Source: Candidatus Bathyarchaeota archaeon (lineage in GTDB: Archaea; Thermoproteota; Bathyarchaeia; Bathyarchaeales; Bathycorpusculaceae). From it: a stretch of DNA of 53,726 nucleotides. The translations under genes were made by a program, and so were the position numbers. Numbering within the stretch: the first letter of the stretch is position 1; every line of letters starts with the position of its first letter. The stretch covers positions 1-53,726 of the forward strand of contig JAFGNM010000021.1 in NCBI GenBank assembly GCA_016927015.1. Direction: 5' to 3'. The notes beneath the pieces were generated by a model. That model did not search any database and was not told the DNA's origin. It saw nothing but the letters and a program-made list of their open reading frames with translations. This document shows, in pieces, positions 27,180-35,282 of this stretch.

Positions 27180-27638
27180 TTGGTGACTCTAATTTCTAGT
27201 TTCCTAATAGCCTCATGGTTCTATGGCGCTTATACGCCTATCGGTGACGATGACCGAACCATCCCAACTACTGGCGTAATATACGTTAGAGGTTTAGAAA
27301 TCTACGGTGGAGACATAACATCAGCGACTGGGAACGTCACCGTAGATTGGGGTGAACTTACTTTGGGGGCTTCCAAAAACGCGTCGTTTCACGTAAAAAG
27401 CACCAGTAACGTTGATGTGGAACTTGGTTTAAATGTGACTAACTGGGAGCCATTGGGAATTGAGGAGTACATAACTATTTCCTGGAATTACAATGGAACC
27501 GTGCTCAGTCCAGCCCAAGAGATTTTGGTCACCGTCAACTTGGACGTCTCGTCATCGGAAGATTTTATCGACTTTCTTGTGGAAAACAACGTTACAGCGT
27601 TTGGTTTCGATATAACTATTTACGCTTCTGGCGTGTAA
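27180..27638 (+). CDS. Membrane-anchored beta-sandwich-like exported protein
   Basis: From the TTG the product is 152 residues: the second half of a membrane helix (V-T-L-I-S-S-F-L-I-A-S-W), then an external domain of about 125 residues with V-D-W-G-E-L-T-L-G-A-S, V-K-S-T-S-N-V-D and W-N-Y-N-G-T-V-L segments. These match the protein encoded convergently at 27708-28154. The TTG cuts through the hydrophobic helix. In-frame sequence continues back to 27006, adding a Lys/Arg-rich amphipathic N-terminus and the first half of the helix, behind AAGGGAG and an ATT codon. A TATA-like element (ACTTTAATTG near 26950) supports the longer form of about 210 residues. The fold recalls CARDB/DUF11-type or TasA-like surface domains, but that is tentative. 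Confidence 0.65.
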   Translation: MVTLISSFLIASWFYGAYTPIGDDDRTIPTTGVIYVRGLEIYGGDITSATGNVTVDWGELTLGASKNASFHVKSTSNVDVELGLNVTNWEPLGIEEYITISWNYNGTVLSPAQEILVTVNLDVSSSEDFIDFLVENNVTAFGFDITIYASGV

Positions 27639-27707
27639 GTAGCGAGTTACAATATTTTGGACGCAAATCTTACCTTGAAAAAGTTAAGAGAGATAATCGG
27701 AGATTGC

Positions 27708-28154
27708 TTATTCTGCGCCTGTTATGACTATGTTGAAGCTGAAATCTGATAGGTCGCCTGTAGTTGAAGCTGCCGTCAGAGTGAGATTCGCTGAAACTGA
27801 CTCGCCGACGCCTAGGTCTGTACCTTCTTTATCCCACGTTAAAGTCAGATAGTCGTCAGCGTCTGTCGGCACCCAACTGTCAGTGGTCATGGTGAGCTTG
27901 ATTGGGATGGTTCCAGTATTTTTCACGTATACTGTTTTGCTGGTTGAGTTGCCTGGGTATAATGATCCCCAGCTAATTGATGTGCAGTTTTGGGTGCATC
28001 CACTATCTGAGTAGACGCCTACGTTTACTGTTGTTACTGTTCCGTTTGACGGTATTGTTTGTGTGGCTATTATTCCAGCGGTTACTAAGGTTAGGAATAT
28101 GCTTGTTGTTGCGAGTGCTATTATTACTCCTGTGGATAGTTTCGGTGTTGCCAT
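27708..28154 (-). CDS. Exported beta-sandwich-like protein (signal anchor)
   Basis: A 148-residue protein. A signal peptide or anchor occupies residues 8-30 (V-I-I-A-L-A-T-T-S-I-F-L-T-L-V-T-A-G). The external domain has V-G-V-Y-S-D-S-G-C-T-Q-N-C (a probable disulfide), S-W-G-S-L-Y-P-G-N-S and Y-V-K-N-T-G-T-I-P, and ends in a F-S-F-N-I-V-I-T-G strand. The same order of motifs is seen in the convergent gene at 27180-27638, so the two are distant homologues. The ATG at 28154 lies behind GGGGAGAG; an earlier in-frame ATG at 28196 lacks a site. It has no sorting signal. It may be a surface or filament-type subunit. Confidence 0.75.
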   Translation of the reverse strand: MATPKLSTGVIIALATTSIFLTLVTAGIIATQTIPSNGTVTTVNVGVYSDSGCTQNCTSISWGSLYPGNSTSKTVYVKNTGTIPIKLTMTTDSWVPTDADDYLTLTWDKEGTDLGVGESVSANLTLTAASTTGDLSDFSFNIVITGAE

Positions 28155-28650
28155 TGTTTGTTCTCTCCCCTTGATGTCTTGAATCGGTTGTCTCAAGTGT
28201 TAATAAACATTATTGTCCACGATAACAACACAAATACACTTCCCAAACGCGGAAAACAAAATTCAGCTTCACCCTAAAACAGAAAAAAGAAAACCTGTTA
28301 AACTAATCCACGCAAGCAATTTTTCTCGAATCTGCTAAAACGCGCTCAAGCAACAAATAGCGTTTAGACCCAAAACCACTTAACTGCCAAATAGTGTCGC
28401 CAGTTATTCAGTCAGCGACTTAAGCTGCGACTGGCGTCACCTAAAGGAGGCGCTAAACTCTAAGCTTAATATCATGGTGTGAGGACTCAGATGACCAAAC
28501 CACACTTATAGCTTTACCAACCTTCTCAAAAAACAGCCGCCAGACATTTCTGACCGCTATTACAGCTACCTCACTGGTTGTTAGACCTTCTGAACCGCGA
28601 AAGGATCATACCAGAAACCCTGAAAAACCACACCCACCCAACAACCACCG

Positions 28651-28689
28651 TATAAACAAAATGTATAAACAAACCATATAAACAAAAAA
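28651..28689. repeat. Three 13-bp tandem repeats (TATAAACAAA core)
   Basis: TATAAACAAA begins at 28651, 28664 and 28677, an exact 13-bp period. It lies in the 28155-28764 non-coding gap, about 75 bases before the next gene. It may be a TATA/operator cluster or simple-sequence drift. Nothing else is recognised in this gap. Confidence 0.5.
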
Positions 28690-28764
28690 CCCACCACACC
28701 CCAGCACTCTCTCACACACACAACCCCATCAACAAACAACCTTATTAGCAACCCAGCCAAATGT

Positions 28765-29400
28765 TTGCCTTCTAAGGAGGAACACACCTCGTTTGCTGTT
28801 GGACACATGGCGCTAGCATATTTGTTGAGTAAAGCATCCGCCAAGCTTCTTAAGGTAAACTTCAACGTACCACTAATCTTGGTTCTCTCAGTAATTCCAG
28901 ACATCGACCTTCTCTTCGATTTTCTCCTCAAAACTGAGATACATCGAGGCCCAACACACTCCGTAATAACGGCAATACTAGTTTTCATCCCTTTCTTTGT
29001 GCTCTACCGCCAGAAGGCAGTACCCTACTTCACCGCTTTAATTTCTCATTCTCTGATAGCCGACTTCTTAATTGGGGGCCAGCTGCAGTTACTGTGGCCT
29101 TTGTCCACAAACGAGTTCGGTTTTCCTTACATTAACATCTATGATCCAATAAATATTGCACTTGAATTCACATTATTCATTATAGCTCTAGTAGTCATGT
29201 TGAAGACGCGTGATTTATTCCATTTTTTTCGGGACAGCAAGCTAACCTTAATTCTAGCCATACCCATTTTCACGGTTTTGCTGCCCACTTTCACAGGTTA
29301 CCCGTTAAGCGTTCCCATCCTGTTGGTGCTGCCGCATCTGTTTTATTTAATGCTGTTTTCCATTTCAATTTTAATCACGCTCAAGGGGATTCTGAAATAG
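28765..29400 (+). CDS. Membrane-bound metal-dependent hydrolase (YdjM/DUF457-like)
   Basis: This 211-residue integral membrane protein has the layout of the LexA-regulated/YdjM membrane hydrolase group. An early H-x-x-x-G-H segment (E-H-T-S-F-A-V-G-H) is followed by I-P-D-I-D-L-L-F-D near residue 50 and H-R-G-P-T-H-S near residue 65, the metal-ligand pattern, with about six membrane helices. The substrate is unknown; relatives resemble phospholipase C-like zinc enzymes. The TTG at 28765 gives the only start that includes the first histidine. A strong AAGGAGG at 28774-28780 lies inside this frame with no usual start codon at its proper distance, so the real start is unclear. Confidence 0.75.
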   Translation: MPSKEEHTSFAVGHMALAYLLSKASAKLLKVNFNVPLILVLSVIPDIDLLFDFLLKTEIHRGPTHSVITAILVFIPFFVLYRQKAVPYFTALISHSLIADFLIGGQLQLLWPLSTNEFGFPYINIYDPINIALEFTLFIIALVVMLKTRDLFHFFRDSKLTLILAIPIFTVLLPTFTGYPLSVPILLVLPHLFYLMLFSISILITLKGILK

Positions 29401-29591
29401 ACAAATAGTGGCGTGACAAGCTATTCGTCTTAACAAATCTGCTTTTTCGTGCCATAACACTTAGTTCTGCACTGAAGTTCAGCCTTTAAATAAGGGAGAG
29501 GGGCGGCAGTCTCCAGAGCTACTAGCCTTCAGACTCTCTGCCCAAAAAAGATAAACCTTCGTCTGAACCAGCAACCCCCGTTGAAGCTTGT

Positions 29592-30887
29592 CTATTCTTG
29601 CTGTTCCGCTGTTTTCTTTGATCCTCTTCGTTTGAACTTTAGTTTTGCGGTTAAGATTTTTTCTGTGGCGAACAATCGCGATGCTATGTACATTATGACT
29701 ATGGTGAACGCGGCAACGTAGATTATGCCGAACACGACTGTAGCGTAATCGCCTAGCACAACCGCTTTAGACGCGATAACTGGGTGACTGAAAGGAATCG
29801 CGTAAAAAATCGCTTTGACAAATAGCGGCAAAGAGTTAATGTCCAAATACATTAACGCTAATGACGGAACGAAAATAACTGGATAGATGTATCCAATTAG
29901 TGCCGTTGCACCACGCACGTCCTCGGCGAAAGCTGACATGATGACAGCCAACGCCAGCGCTGACAGCAACGTAACGAATAAGGACAACCCTAACAAGGTG
30001 TAGTCAAACAATGAAGGCGTCAAGCCCAACGCAGCCAAGTCAACGCCTGGAGCGCCAGTTTGAGCCATACCTGCAAACGACCCCAGCATGTAATTGTAGC
30101 CAAACATGTAAGCCACAGCGCCTATGCCTGCGATGAAAATTGAACCAGACAATTTACCCATTAGTATAGCAAACCTGTCTACGGGAACAGTTAACAGAGT
30201 CTCAAGCGTCTTCTCCTCTTTCTCCATAGCAACTGAAGTCGCCGCGATCTGCATTGCGTAAGTGAGCAAAATCATTATTGTGATTGGCAACGCCAACGAC
30301 TGGATGAATAGTAAACCCGATAAGGTGTTAGGGTCCACGCCCGCTTGAATTTCACCGTCAAGGATTGTTGACTGCGAAGCGTAAATGACGTTCGGCGAAA
30401 CGGCTCGGTTAAAACCCTCGACTATTGTGGTTATGCCTGCTGAGGCGACATTTGAGAAGATCCCGCCACTTTTGAAGACTCCGTAGATGTCCACTGTGGC
30501 TTTGACGTTGAGGTTGCCGTTAGTGAACTGGGTCATATTTTCGCTAAAGCCCTGTGGGATGAGCAGGAACTGCGTGCTGTTGTTCTGTGTTAACAGGTCC
30601 TGTGAGACCACTTGTTCGGGTGTTGTGTTGTTTATGACTGTGGTCGTCACGTTAACTGCGCGAAAGAACTTTATGAAAGCTTGGCTCCAGTTTCCTCCAT
30701 CGTTGTCCACGACTAGTAGTCTTGCTTGTGCGGCTTCTTCTTGAGCTGTTTGTGTGGCGTATCCAATTACTAAGCCTAGAATAGGGAACATTATTAATGG
30801 AACGATTATGATGCCGACAAGGATTTTGGGGTCTCGCATCATTTCTTTAAGTTCTTTGACCAGAATTGTTTGGAAACCTTTAAGCAT
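29592..30887 (-). CDS. ABC-2 type transporter permease (NatB-like)
   Basis: A 431-residue permease of an ABC-2 exporter. Its N-terminus is V-K-E-L-K-E-M-M-R-D-P-K-I followed by a first membrane helix. An external domain of about 180 residues comes next, then a five- to six-helix core starting near residue 215. A cytoplasmic E-K-E-E-K-T-L-E-T-L-L-T-V-P motif lies between core helices, the coupling helix typical of the NatB/CcmB-like group. The frame extends 45 codons upstream, but the ATG at 30887 overlaps the ATPase stop by 8 bases and fits the family start. It pairs with the ATPase gene to export an unknown solute. Confidence 0.88.
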   Translation of the reverse strand: MLKGFQTILVKELKEMMRDPKILVGIIIVPLIMFPILGLVIGYATQTAQEEAAQARLLVVDNDGGNWSQAFIKFFRAVNVTTTVINNTTPEQVVSQDLLTQNNSTQFLLIPQGFSENMTQFTNGNLNVKATVDIYGVFKSGGIFSNVASAGITTIVEGFNRAVSPNVIYASQSTILDGEIQAGVDPNTLSGLLFIQSLALPITIMILLTYAMQIAATSVAMEKEEKTLETLLTVPVDRFAILMGKLSGSIFIAGIGAVAYMFGYNYMLGSFAGMAQTGAPGVDLAALGLTPSLFDYTLLGLSLFVTLLSALALAVIMSAFAEDVRGATALIGYIYPVIFVPSLALMYLDINSLPLFVKAIFYAIPFSHPVIASKAVVLGDYATVVFGIIYVAAFTIVIMYIASRLFATEKILTAKLKFKRRGSKKTAEQQE

Positions 30888-31611
30888 AACCAACCACCTT
30901 CGCAAAAACTTCTTCCAGATTTTGGCTCTCGTATTTCTGCTTAAGCTCGTCAGATTTGCCTTCAACCACGATTTTGCCCTTGTTAACCAAAGCCACGCGA
31001 TCGCACAGGTACTCCACTTCAAGCATGTTGTGACTACTAAGCAGGACAGTCACGCCATGTTCTTTCACGTAGGTTTTGATTATTCCCCTAACGTAGTAGG
31101 CATGCAAGACATCTAAACCGCTGGCAGGTTCATCTAGCACGGCGAGTTTCGGTTTGGTCATCAAAGCTCTCGCAACAAGTAGCCGCCGTTTCATGCCTTT
31201 GCTGTAGGTTTTCGCTTTATCCTTTAAACGGTCGGCTAGCCCACTGATTTGGGCGGCTTCGTTGATGATTTTTTCGAGTTCGCTAGCGTTTTTTGTGTAG
31301 AATTTAGCCATGAATTTGAGGTATTCCCAGCCTGAGAGATTCGGGTATGCTCCGGCTTCTTCTGGAAGGTAGCTTATGATTTTGCGGACTTCCCCCGCCT
31401 GATTAACCGCGTCTAAGCCGAAAACCTCTACGCTGCCAGAAGTAGGCAAGATTAAGGTGGAGATTGCGCGGAGGGTTGTGGTTTTGCCCGCGCCGTTTGG
31501 GCCAATGAGCCCGAAGATTTCACCTTGTTTTATGTGGAAACTTAGCTCGTCTAGGGCACGGATGTTGCCGAACTGTTTGACTAAGTCTTTAGCTTCAACT
31601 GCAAGACCCAA
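30880..31611 (-). CDS. ABC transporter ATP-binding protein (NatA-like)
   Basis: This 243-residue ABC ATPase has a complete set of motifs: Walker A G-P-N-G-A-G-K-T-T near residue 38, a Q-loop at Y-L-P-E-E, the signature Y-S-K-G-M-K-R-R near residue 135 (S-K-G-M-x instead of L-S-G-G-Q, as in NatA-type exporters), Walker B L-A-V-L-D-E-P-A near residue 155, and the H-loop S-S-H-N-M. The start is TTG behind AGAGGTG. It is translationally coupled to the permease. Energises an ABC-2 exporter; the cargo is not readable from sequence. Confidence 0.92.
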   Translation of the reverse strand: MGLAVEAKDLVKQFGNIRALDELSFHIKQGEIFGLIGPNGAGKTTTLRAISTLILPTSGSVEVFGLDAVNQAGEVRKIISYLPEEAGAYPNLSGWEYLKFMAKFYTKNASELEKIINEAAQISGLADRLKDKAKTYSKGMKRRLLVARALMTKPKLAVLDEPASGLDVLHAYYVRGIIKTYVKEHGVTVLLSSHNMLEVEYLCDRVALVNKGKIVVEGKSDELKQKYESQNLEEVFAKVVGYA

Positions 31612-31881
31612 AGCGAATACACCTCTTTTGCTTTTGGCATCTAAGCTTATTTAAGGCTTTATTGGTACAGCACCTTACGAAGAACCTTTGTTGTGGCTGA
31701 GAACGCTTTTATTTTCGGTTTAGATTACATTTTCTTGCCGGATGAAGAGAAGGCATTAGCTTGACCGTTGTGGATGAAAGTTCAGAGTTACTCGGACGGC
31801 AACTAGCCAGTTTGACTCTGAAAGCTTATACATGGTTAACAGTAATTTTAAATAGGACTGGGAAACAATCTTTTTCTCTAT

Positions 31882-33498
31882 TTGCGTTCAAGGTCAAGGA
31901 GGGAAACGAAGACGGGTTCAGGTTTTAAAATTGTGCTTACGGCTTCAGCCACCGAAATGAGCGACTTCTTCAACAATCCCTTCATGGCTTTCTCCGCAGG
32001 CTTCGGCTTAGGACCCATTCCACTTGGGTTCGCCAGAAAAACCCTGTATCCTCCAGTTGACCGCTATGCTGATGGCAGAGCCAAGTACGCGCCTTACGGC
32101 TTAAGAAAAGTTGAAGCTATGCTTTTAGAGAACGGTTTCACCCCGTCCGACGTCGTTGTCGCTCACCCGGACGACTTGGGCGCTTTCGTTGGGTCAGATA
32201 CTAAAGTGGTTGGAATCTCCTCCATGGATCCAACAGGCATGGGCTACGTAAGCAAAACGTACTCTTCAGTTATCGGCGGCGGAGAACCGATGAACGCCCT
32301 CGAGTTCCAGAGACTCGTGAAGCATCCCAGCATCAAAAAGTTTAAACCCAAAATCGTTGTAGGCGGGTTCGGTTCTTGGCAGTTGGAACGCAAGCACATG
32401 ACTGACAAGTACGGCGTGGACTGCGTAGTCATCGGCGGAAGACCTGATGCCATAATTGACACTTTCAAGAAGGCAGTTAATGGTGAACCGCTCTCGCGTT
32501 TAGTGCATGCTGATGAGTCGTTGGCTAAGTGGGATTACGCGACGATGCCTTTATCTAAGCATGCGGCCATTCACGGCGCGGTTGAAATTTCCAAGGGGTG
32601 CGGTCGAAACTGCCAGTTCTGCACGCCCACTATGCAAAACAAGGTGGATGTGCCGCTGGAACGGATCATGCAAGAGGTTGCGATGACCATAAGAGATGGC
32701 AGCGACCATATCACCTTAATCACGGAAGACCTGTTTCTTTACGGTTCAAAAAACAAAACTTTCATTCCTAACAAAGACGCCGTGGTGAAACTGGTTAAAA
32801 GCGTGGCAGAGCACCCAGGCGTCAAAAGCATCCAAGCTTCGCATATGTCTCTGGCGCCAATAGTTAATAATCCTCAGATGATTAAAGAGTTGGCTGAGAT
32901 TCTGATCGAGCGCAGCTGGTATTCGCATGGCAAAAAAGCCATAATCACCGCCGAGACAGGCATCGAGACAGGTAGCGCTCGGCTGATGAAGAAGTATATG
33001 GGTGGTAAAATGCTGCCTTACAAGCCAGAGCAGTGGCAAGAGATAGTTACCGGCGCGTTTGGAATATTGAATGATAACGATTGGTATCCGTTGGCGACTT
33101 TGATTGTGGGGCTTCCTGATGAGAAGGAAGAAGACGTTTTGGACACGCTTGAGCTTATGGATAAGTTGAAGGGTTACAACGCGTTTTACGTGCCGCTTTT
33201 CTTTGTGCCGCTTGAAAACTGCGTGTTGATGAATAATAAAGGTGCAGAGCTTGATTCGCTTTCAAGAGCCCGATGGGACTTCTTCATCCGCTGCTGGGAA
33301 TACAACGTCAAAATTTGGAAGCCTACTTTTCTTGAAAACAGGATAAGCAATCCTTTCGTCTTCAAGTTCATAAACAACGTGTTCATCCCATGTTTCGCTG
33401 GGGTTATGGGTCTTTACTATGGCTGGACACGCGGTGAACAGTTAAAGCAGGCTTTCTGGACGCTTGGCATGCCGCAAGCCACAGCAAAGACTGAATAA
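31882..33498 (+). CDS. Radical SAM protein with B12-binding-like N-terminal domain
   Basis: About 530 residues. The N-terminal 230 residues look like a cobalamin-binding Rossmann domain (V-V-G-I-S-S-M-D-P-T-G and the K-I-V-V-G-G-F-G-S-W strand). The radical SAM core follows, with the cluster motif C240-G-R-N-C244-Q-F-C247 and an E-T-G-I-E-T-G-S segment. It belongs to the B12-dependent class whose members methylate or rearrange unactivated carbons; the substrate is unknown. The TTG at 31882 is the conventional start, but the best ribosome site, AAGGAGGG at 31896-31903, lies inside that frame and is followed 8 bases later by an in-frame ACG at 31912, just before the conserved F-K-I-V-L-T-A-S-A start. 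A TATA-like element sits near 31846. Confidence 0.85.
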   Translation: MRSRSRRETKTGSGFKIVLTASATEMSDFFNNPFMAFSAGFGLGPIPLGFARKTLYPPVDRYADGRAKYAPYGLRKVEAMLLENGFTPSDVVVAHPDDLGAFVGSDTKVVGISSMDPTGMGYVSKTYSSVIGGGEPMNALEFQRLVKHPSIKKFKPKIVVGGFGSWQLERKHMTDKYGVDCVVIGGRPDAIIDTFKKAVNGEPLSRLVHADESLAKWDYATMPLSKHAAIHGAVEISKGCGRNCQFCTPTMQNKVDVPLERIMQEVAMTIRDGSDHITLITEDLFLYGSKNKTFIPNKDAVVKLVKSVAEHPGVKSIQASHMSLAPIVNNPQMIKELAEILIERSWYSHGKKAIITAETGIETGSARLMKKYMGGKMLPYKPEQWQEIVTGAFGILNDNDWYPLATLIVGLPDEKEEDVLDTLELMDKLKGYNAFYVPLFFVPLENCVLMNNKGAELDSLSRARWDFFIRCWEYNVKIWKPTFLENRISNPFVFKFINNVFIPCFAGVMGLYYGWTRGEQLKQAFWTLGMPQATAKTE

Positions 33499-33518
33499 GC
33501 CGGTCGCGCAGCGTTTTT

Positions 33519-34364
33519 TTAAGACGCGTTTTCAGGTGTTTCCTGCTGAGGTTTTACGGCTTTGCGGGCGTGGGTTATGTAGCCTGTGTGTCCCGTCATC
33601 ATGGTGTGCGGACGTGTTTTGCCCCGTTCAACCTGCATACCCCGCATCATGCACTCTATGGTTTCGATGAAAACGAAGTTGTTTTCTTTTAGGGCTTCGG
33701 TTGTTTTGACAACTTGGTCTATGGTTGGGCTGAAGGAAACTATTGTTCCCGACGGCTTTAACGCTTCGTAAGCGTGCGGCACAACCAGCCATGGAACAGC
33801 CAAGTCCAGTATGACTGCGTCCACGTCGCGCTCTTCAATTCCAGCCGTGACGTCTCCGCTTTTCAGCTCCACGAAATCCAGCAGGTTTGTCCGTCTCAGG
33901 TTTTTCTCTGCGTTCTTCTGGAATTCCTCGCGGTACTCGTAAGTGTAAACTTTGCCTTCTGGCTTCACGTAATGCGCAAGAGCCGTTGTTAACGCTCCTG
34001 TTCCAGTGCCCGATTCCACAACGCGACTGCCTGGACCAATGCCGCTGAACATGACGATTAAAGCGATGTCTTTCGGGTAAGTTATCTGCGTCTTGCGAGA
34101 CGACTTCATAATGTAATCTTCAAGAGTAGGCTTCAACGCCGTAAATTCGATGCCGAGGCTGCTTTGAAACGCGACACCGAACTCTTTGCCAATCAGCTCG
34201 TCCAGTTTCACGTAGCCTTTGTGAGTGTGAAAGGTTTTTCCAGCTTCCACTTTCAACATGTACGTTCTCCGCGTATCCAAGCAGAGAAGCACGTAGTCGC
34301 CTTCACTTATTTTTTGGCTTGCCACAGGTTTTCTCCTTCTGAAATGAAGTGCGCCTTGTGTCAT
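33519..34364 (-). CDS. trmI: tRNA (adenine-N1)-methyltransferase TrmI
   Basis: This 281-residue enzyme matches the archaeal/bacterial TrmI family, which uses S-adenosylmethionine to methylate N1 of adenosine at position 57/58 in the tRNA T-loop. An N-terminal beta-domain (residues 15-70) is followed by the conserved Y-P-K-D-I-A-L-I and then the SAM-binding motif I, V-V-E-S-G-T-G-T-G-A-L-T, near residue 113. The catalytic-side D-A-V-I-L-D-L-A-V-P-W lies near residue 180. The C-terminus ends with G-H-T-G-Y-I-T-H-A-R-K. It converges on the radical SAM gene with a 20-base gap and is a housekeeping gene. Confidence 0.92.
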   Translation of the reverse strand: MTQGALHFRRRKPVASQKISEGDYVLLCLDTRRTYMLKVEAGKTFHTHKGYVKLDELIGKEFGVAFQSSLGIEFTALKPTLEDYIMKSSRKTQITYPKDIALIVMFSGIGPGSRVVESGTGTGALTTALAHYVKPEGKVYTYEYREEFQKNAEKNLRRTNLLDFVELKSGDVTAGIEERDVDAVILDLAVPWLVVPHAYEALKPSGTIVSFSPTIDQVVKTTEALKENNFVFIETIECMMRGMQVERGKTRPHTMMTGHTGYITHARKAVKPQQETPENAS

Positions 34365-34585
34365 TTAAGCTTTGAATTTCTTCAGCGGAATCGTTGCTCA
34401 CGGAGCACTGCTCTTCCCTTTTAAACAGGCTGCATCTTGATATGGTAGGTTCCTATCGTTTTCTTAGACCCCTATCCCTCTACGTTTTTTGGTTGTGGAA
34501 AGCGCCGCGGGTAGACCCCCTATGCTGGTTTCTGCATAGAACCTCTATTAGGATTCAAATATGACGAAAAAAGGTGTGTGGTGGT

Positions 34586-34825
34586 TTACTTGACTTGGCG
34601 CATTAGGCGCTGATAAATGTAGATGAAGTAGACCGCGGCGAAAGCGGTAAGCGCCACTTCGAATGCGAGTATGGCTGGGTTCTGCTCTACCGCCATGAAA
34701 TAACCGTGCTGAAGAATGTCCGCGAACACCAAGATTTGGAGGAATATGGCACCGCCTAAGCAGCTTAAGCCTAAGCTGTGGAAGACGAAGCGCATTCTGC
34801 GTCCGAACGCTGGCGAAAGAGTCAT
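34586..34825 (-). CDS. Small two-helix membrane protein
   Basis: A 79-residue protein with two membrane helices (about residues 18-38 and 49-72) and basic residues on the same side at both ends (F-G-R-R-M-R-F and Q-R-L-M-R-Q). No family is recognised. Codon use looks like real coding sequence, and the region has no competing frame. The gap before trmI (34365-34585) contains only a CTATGC/GCATAG inverted repeat at 34520-34539 that could be a terminator or regulator. Confidence 0.55.
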   Translation of the reverse strand: MTLSPAFGRRMRFVFHSLGLSCLGGAIFLQILVFADILQHGYFMAVEQNPAILAFEVALTAFAAVYFIYIYQRLMRQVK

Positions 34826-34933
34826 TGGCGGTCGTGATTATTGAGGGCTTTTTGAGAGCTTATAGCTTATGAAACCGCAAACAGAATTAAACCTAAAGAT
34901 TAATACTCAAACTGTGACAGCAAACACCAAGGT

Positions 34934-35212
34934 CTATTCTTCTTCGCATTGCTTTTCTTCTTCAGCAACTAACCGTTTCAGTTTTTTCTCCATCTGTAAC
35001 TCGTAAGCATGCTCTTTTATTGGAGACGGCAGATATTTCCGCTTGTGAACCTTGTCAGATGGCACAATACGCTGCTCTCCGACCTTAACCGTGACTTTCT
35101 CGCCGTCAGCGTCGTCTTCAAACTCTTCAAGGGCTTCCACAATCCAGTAGCCTTCGCTTTCAGTTACAACCTTAACTTTATGCACGCCCTTGTAAAACCA
35201 CACTTCGTTCAT
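34934..35212 (-). CDS. Small charged protein
   Basis: A 92-residue acidic/basic protein (97 if the ATG at 35227 is used). The first half looks like a small beta-barrel (V-W-F-Y-K-G-V-H-K-V-K-V-V-x5-G-Y-W-I-V-E-A) and the second half is a charged helix rich in Lys and Glu. The barrel-like start recalls KOW/SH3-type RNA- or protein-binding modules, but no family can be named. It lies directly before the RNase J gene on the same strand, 55 bases from that gene's stop, so it may belong to an RNA-processing neighbourhood. Confidence 0.6.
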   Translation of the reverse strand: MNEVWFYKGVHKVKVVTESEGYWIVEALEEFEDDADGEKVTVKVGEQRIVPSDKVHKRKYLPSPIKEHAYELQMEKKLKRLVAEEEKQCEEE

Positions 35213-35282
35213 GCGGCTCACACACATATTCTTCGTTGAACAGCAGATATAAACGCTCGCAAAACCTCACAGGCACCGAAAA

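Noticed and set aside
28651-28689. Tandem repeats as a CRISPR array
   Set aside because: Units are 13 bp with no unique spacers, and no cas genes are present in the window.
28581-28988. Minus-strand 135-codon frame
   Set aside because: It overlaps the membrane hydrolase gene on the other strand and reads simple-sequence DNA.
34520-34539. CTATGC/GCATAG inverted repeat as a riboswitch
   Set aside because: Only a 6-bp stem with no conserved riboswitch core; noted merely as a possible terminator.
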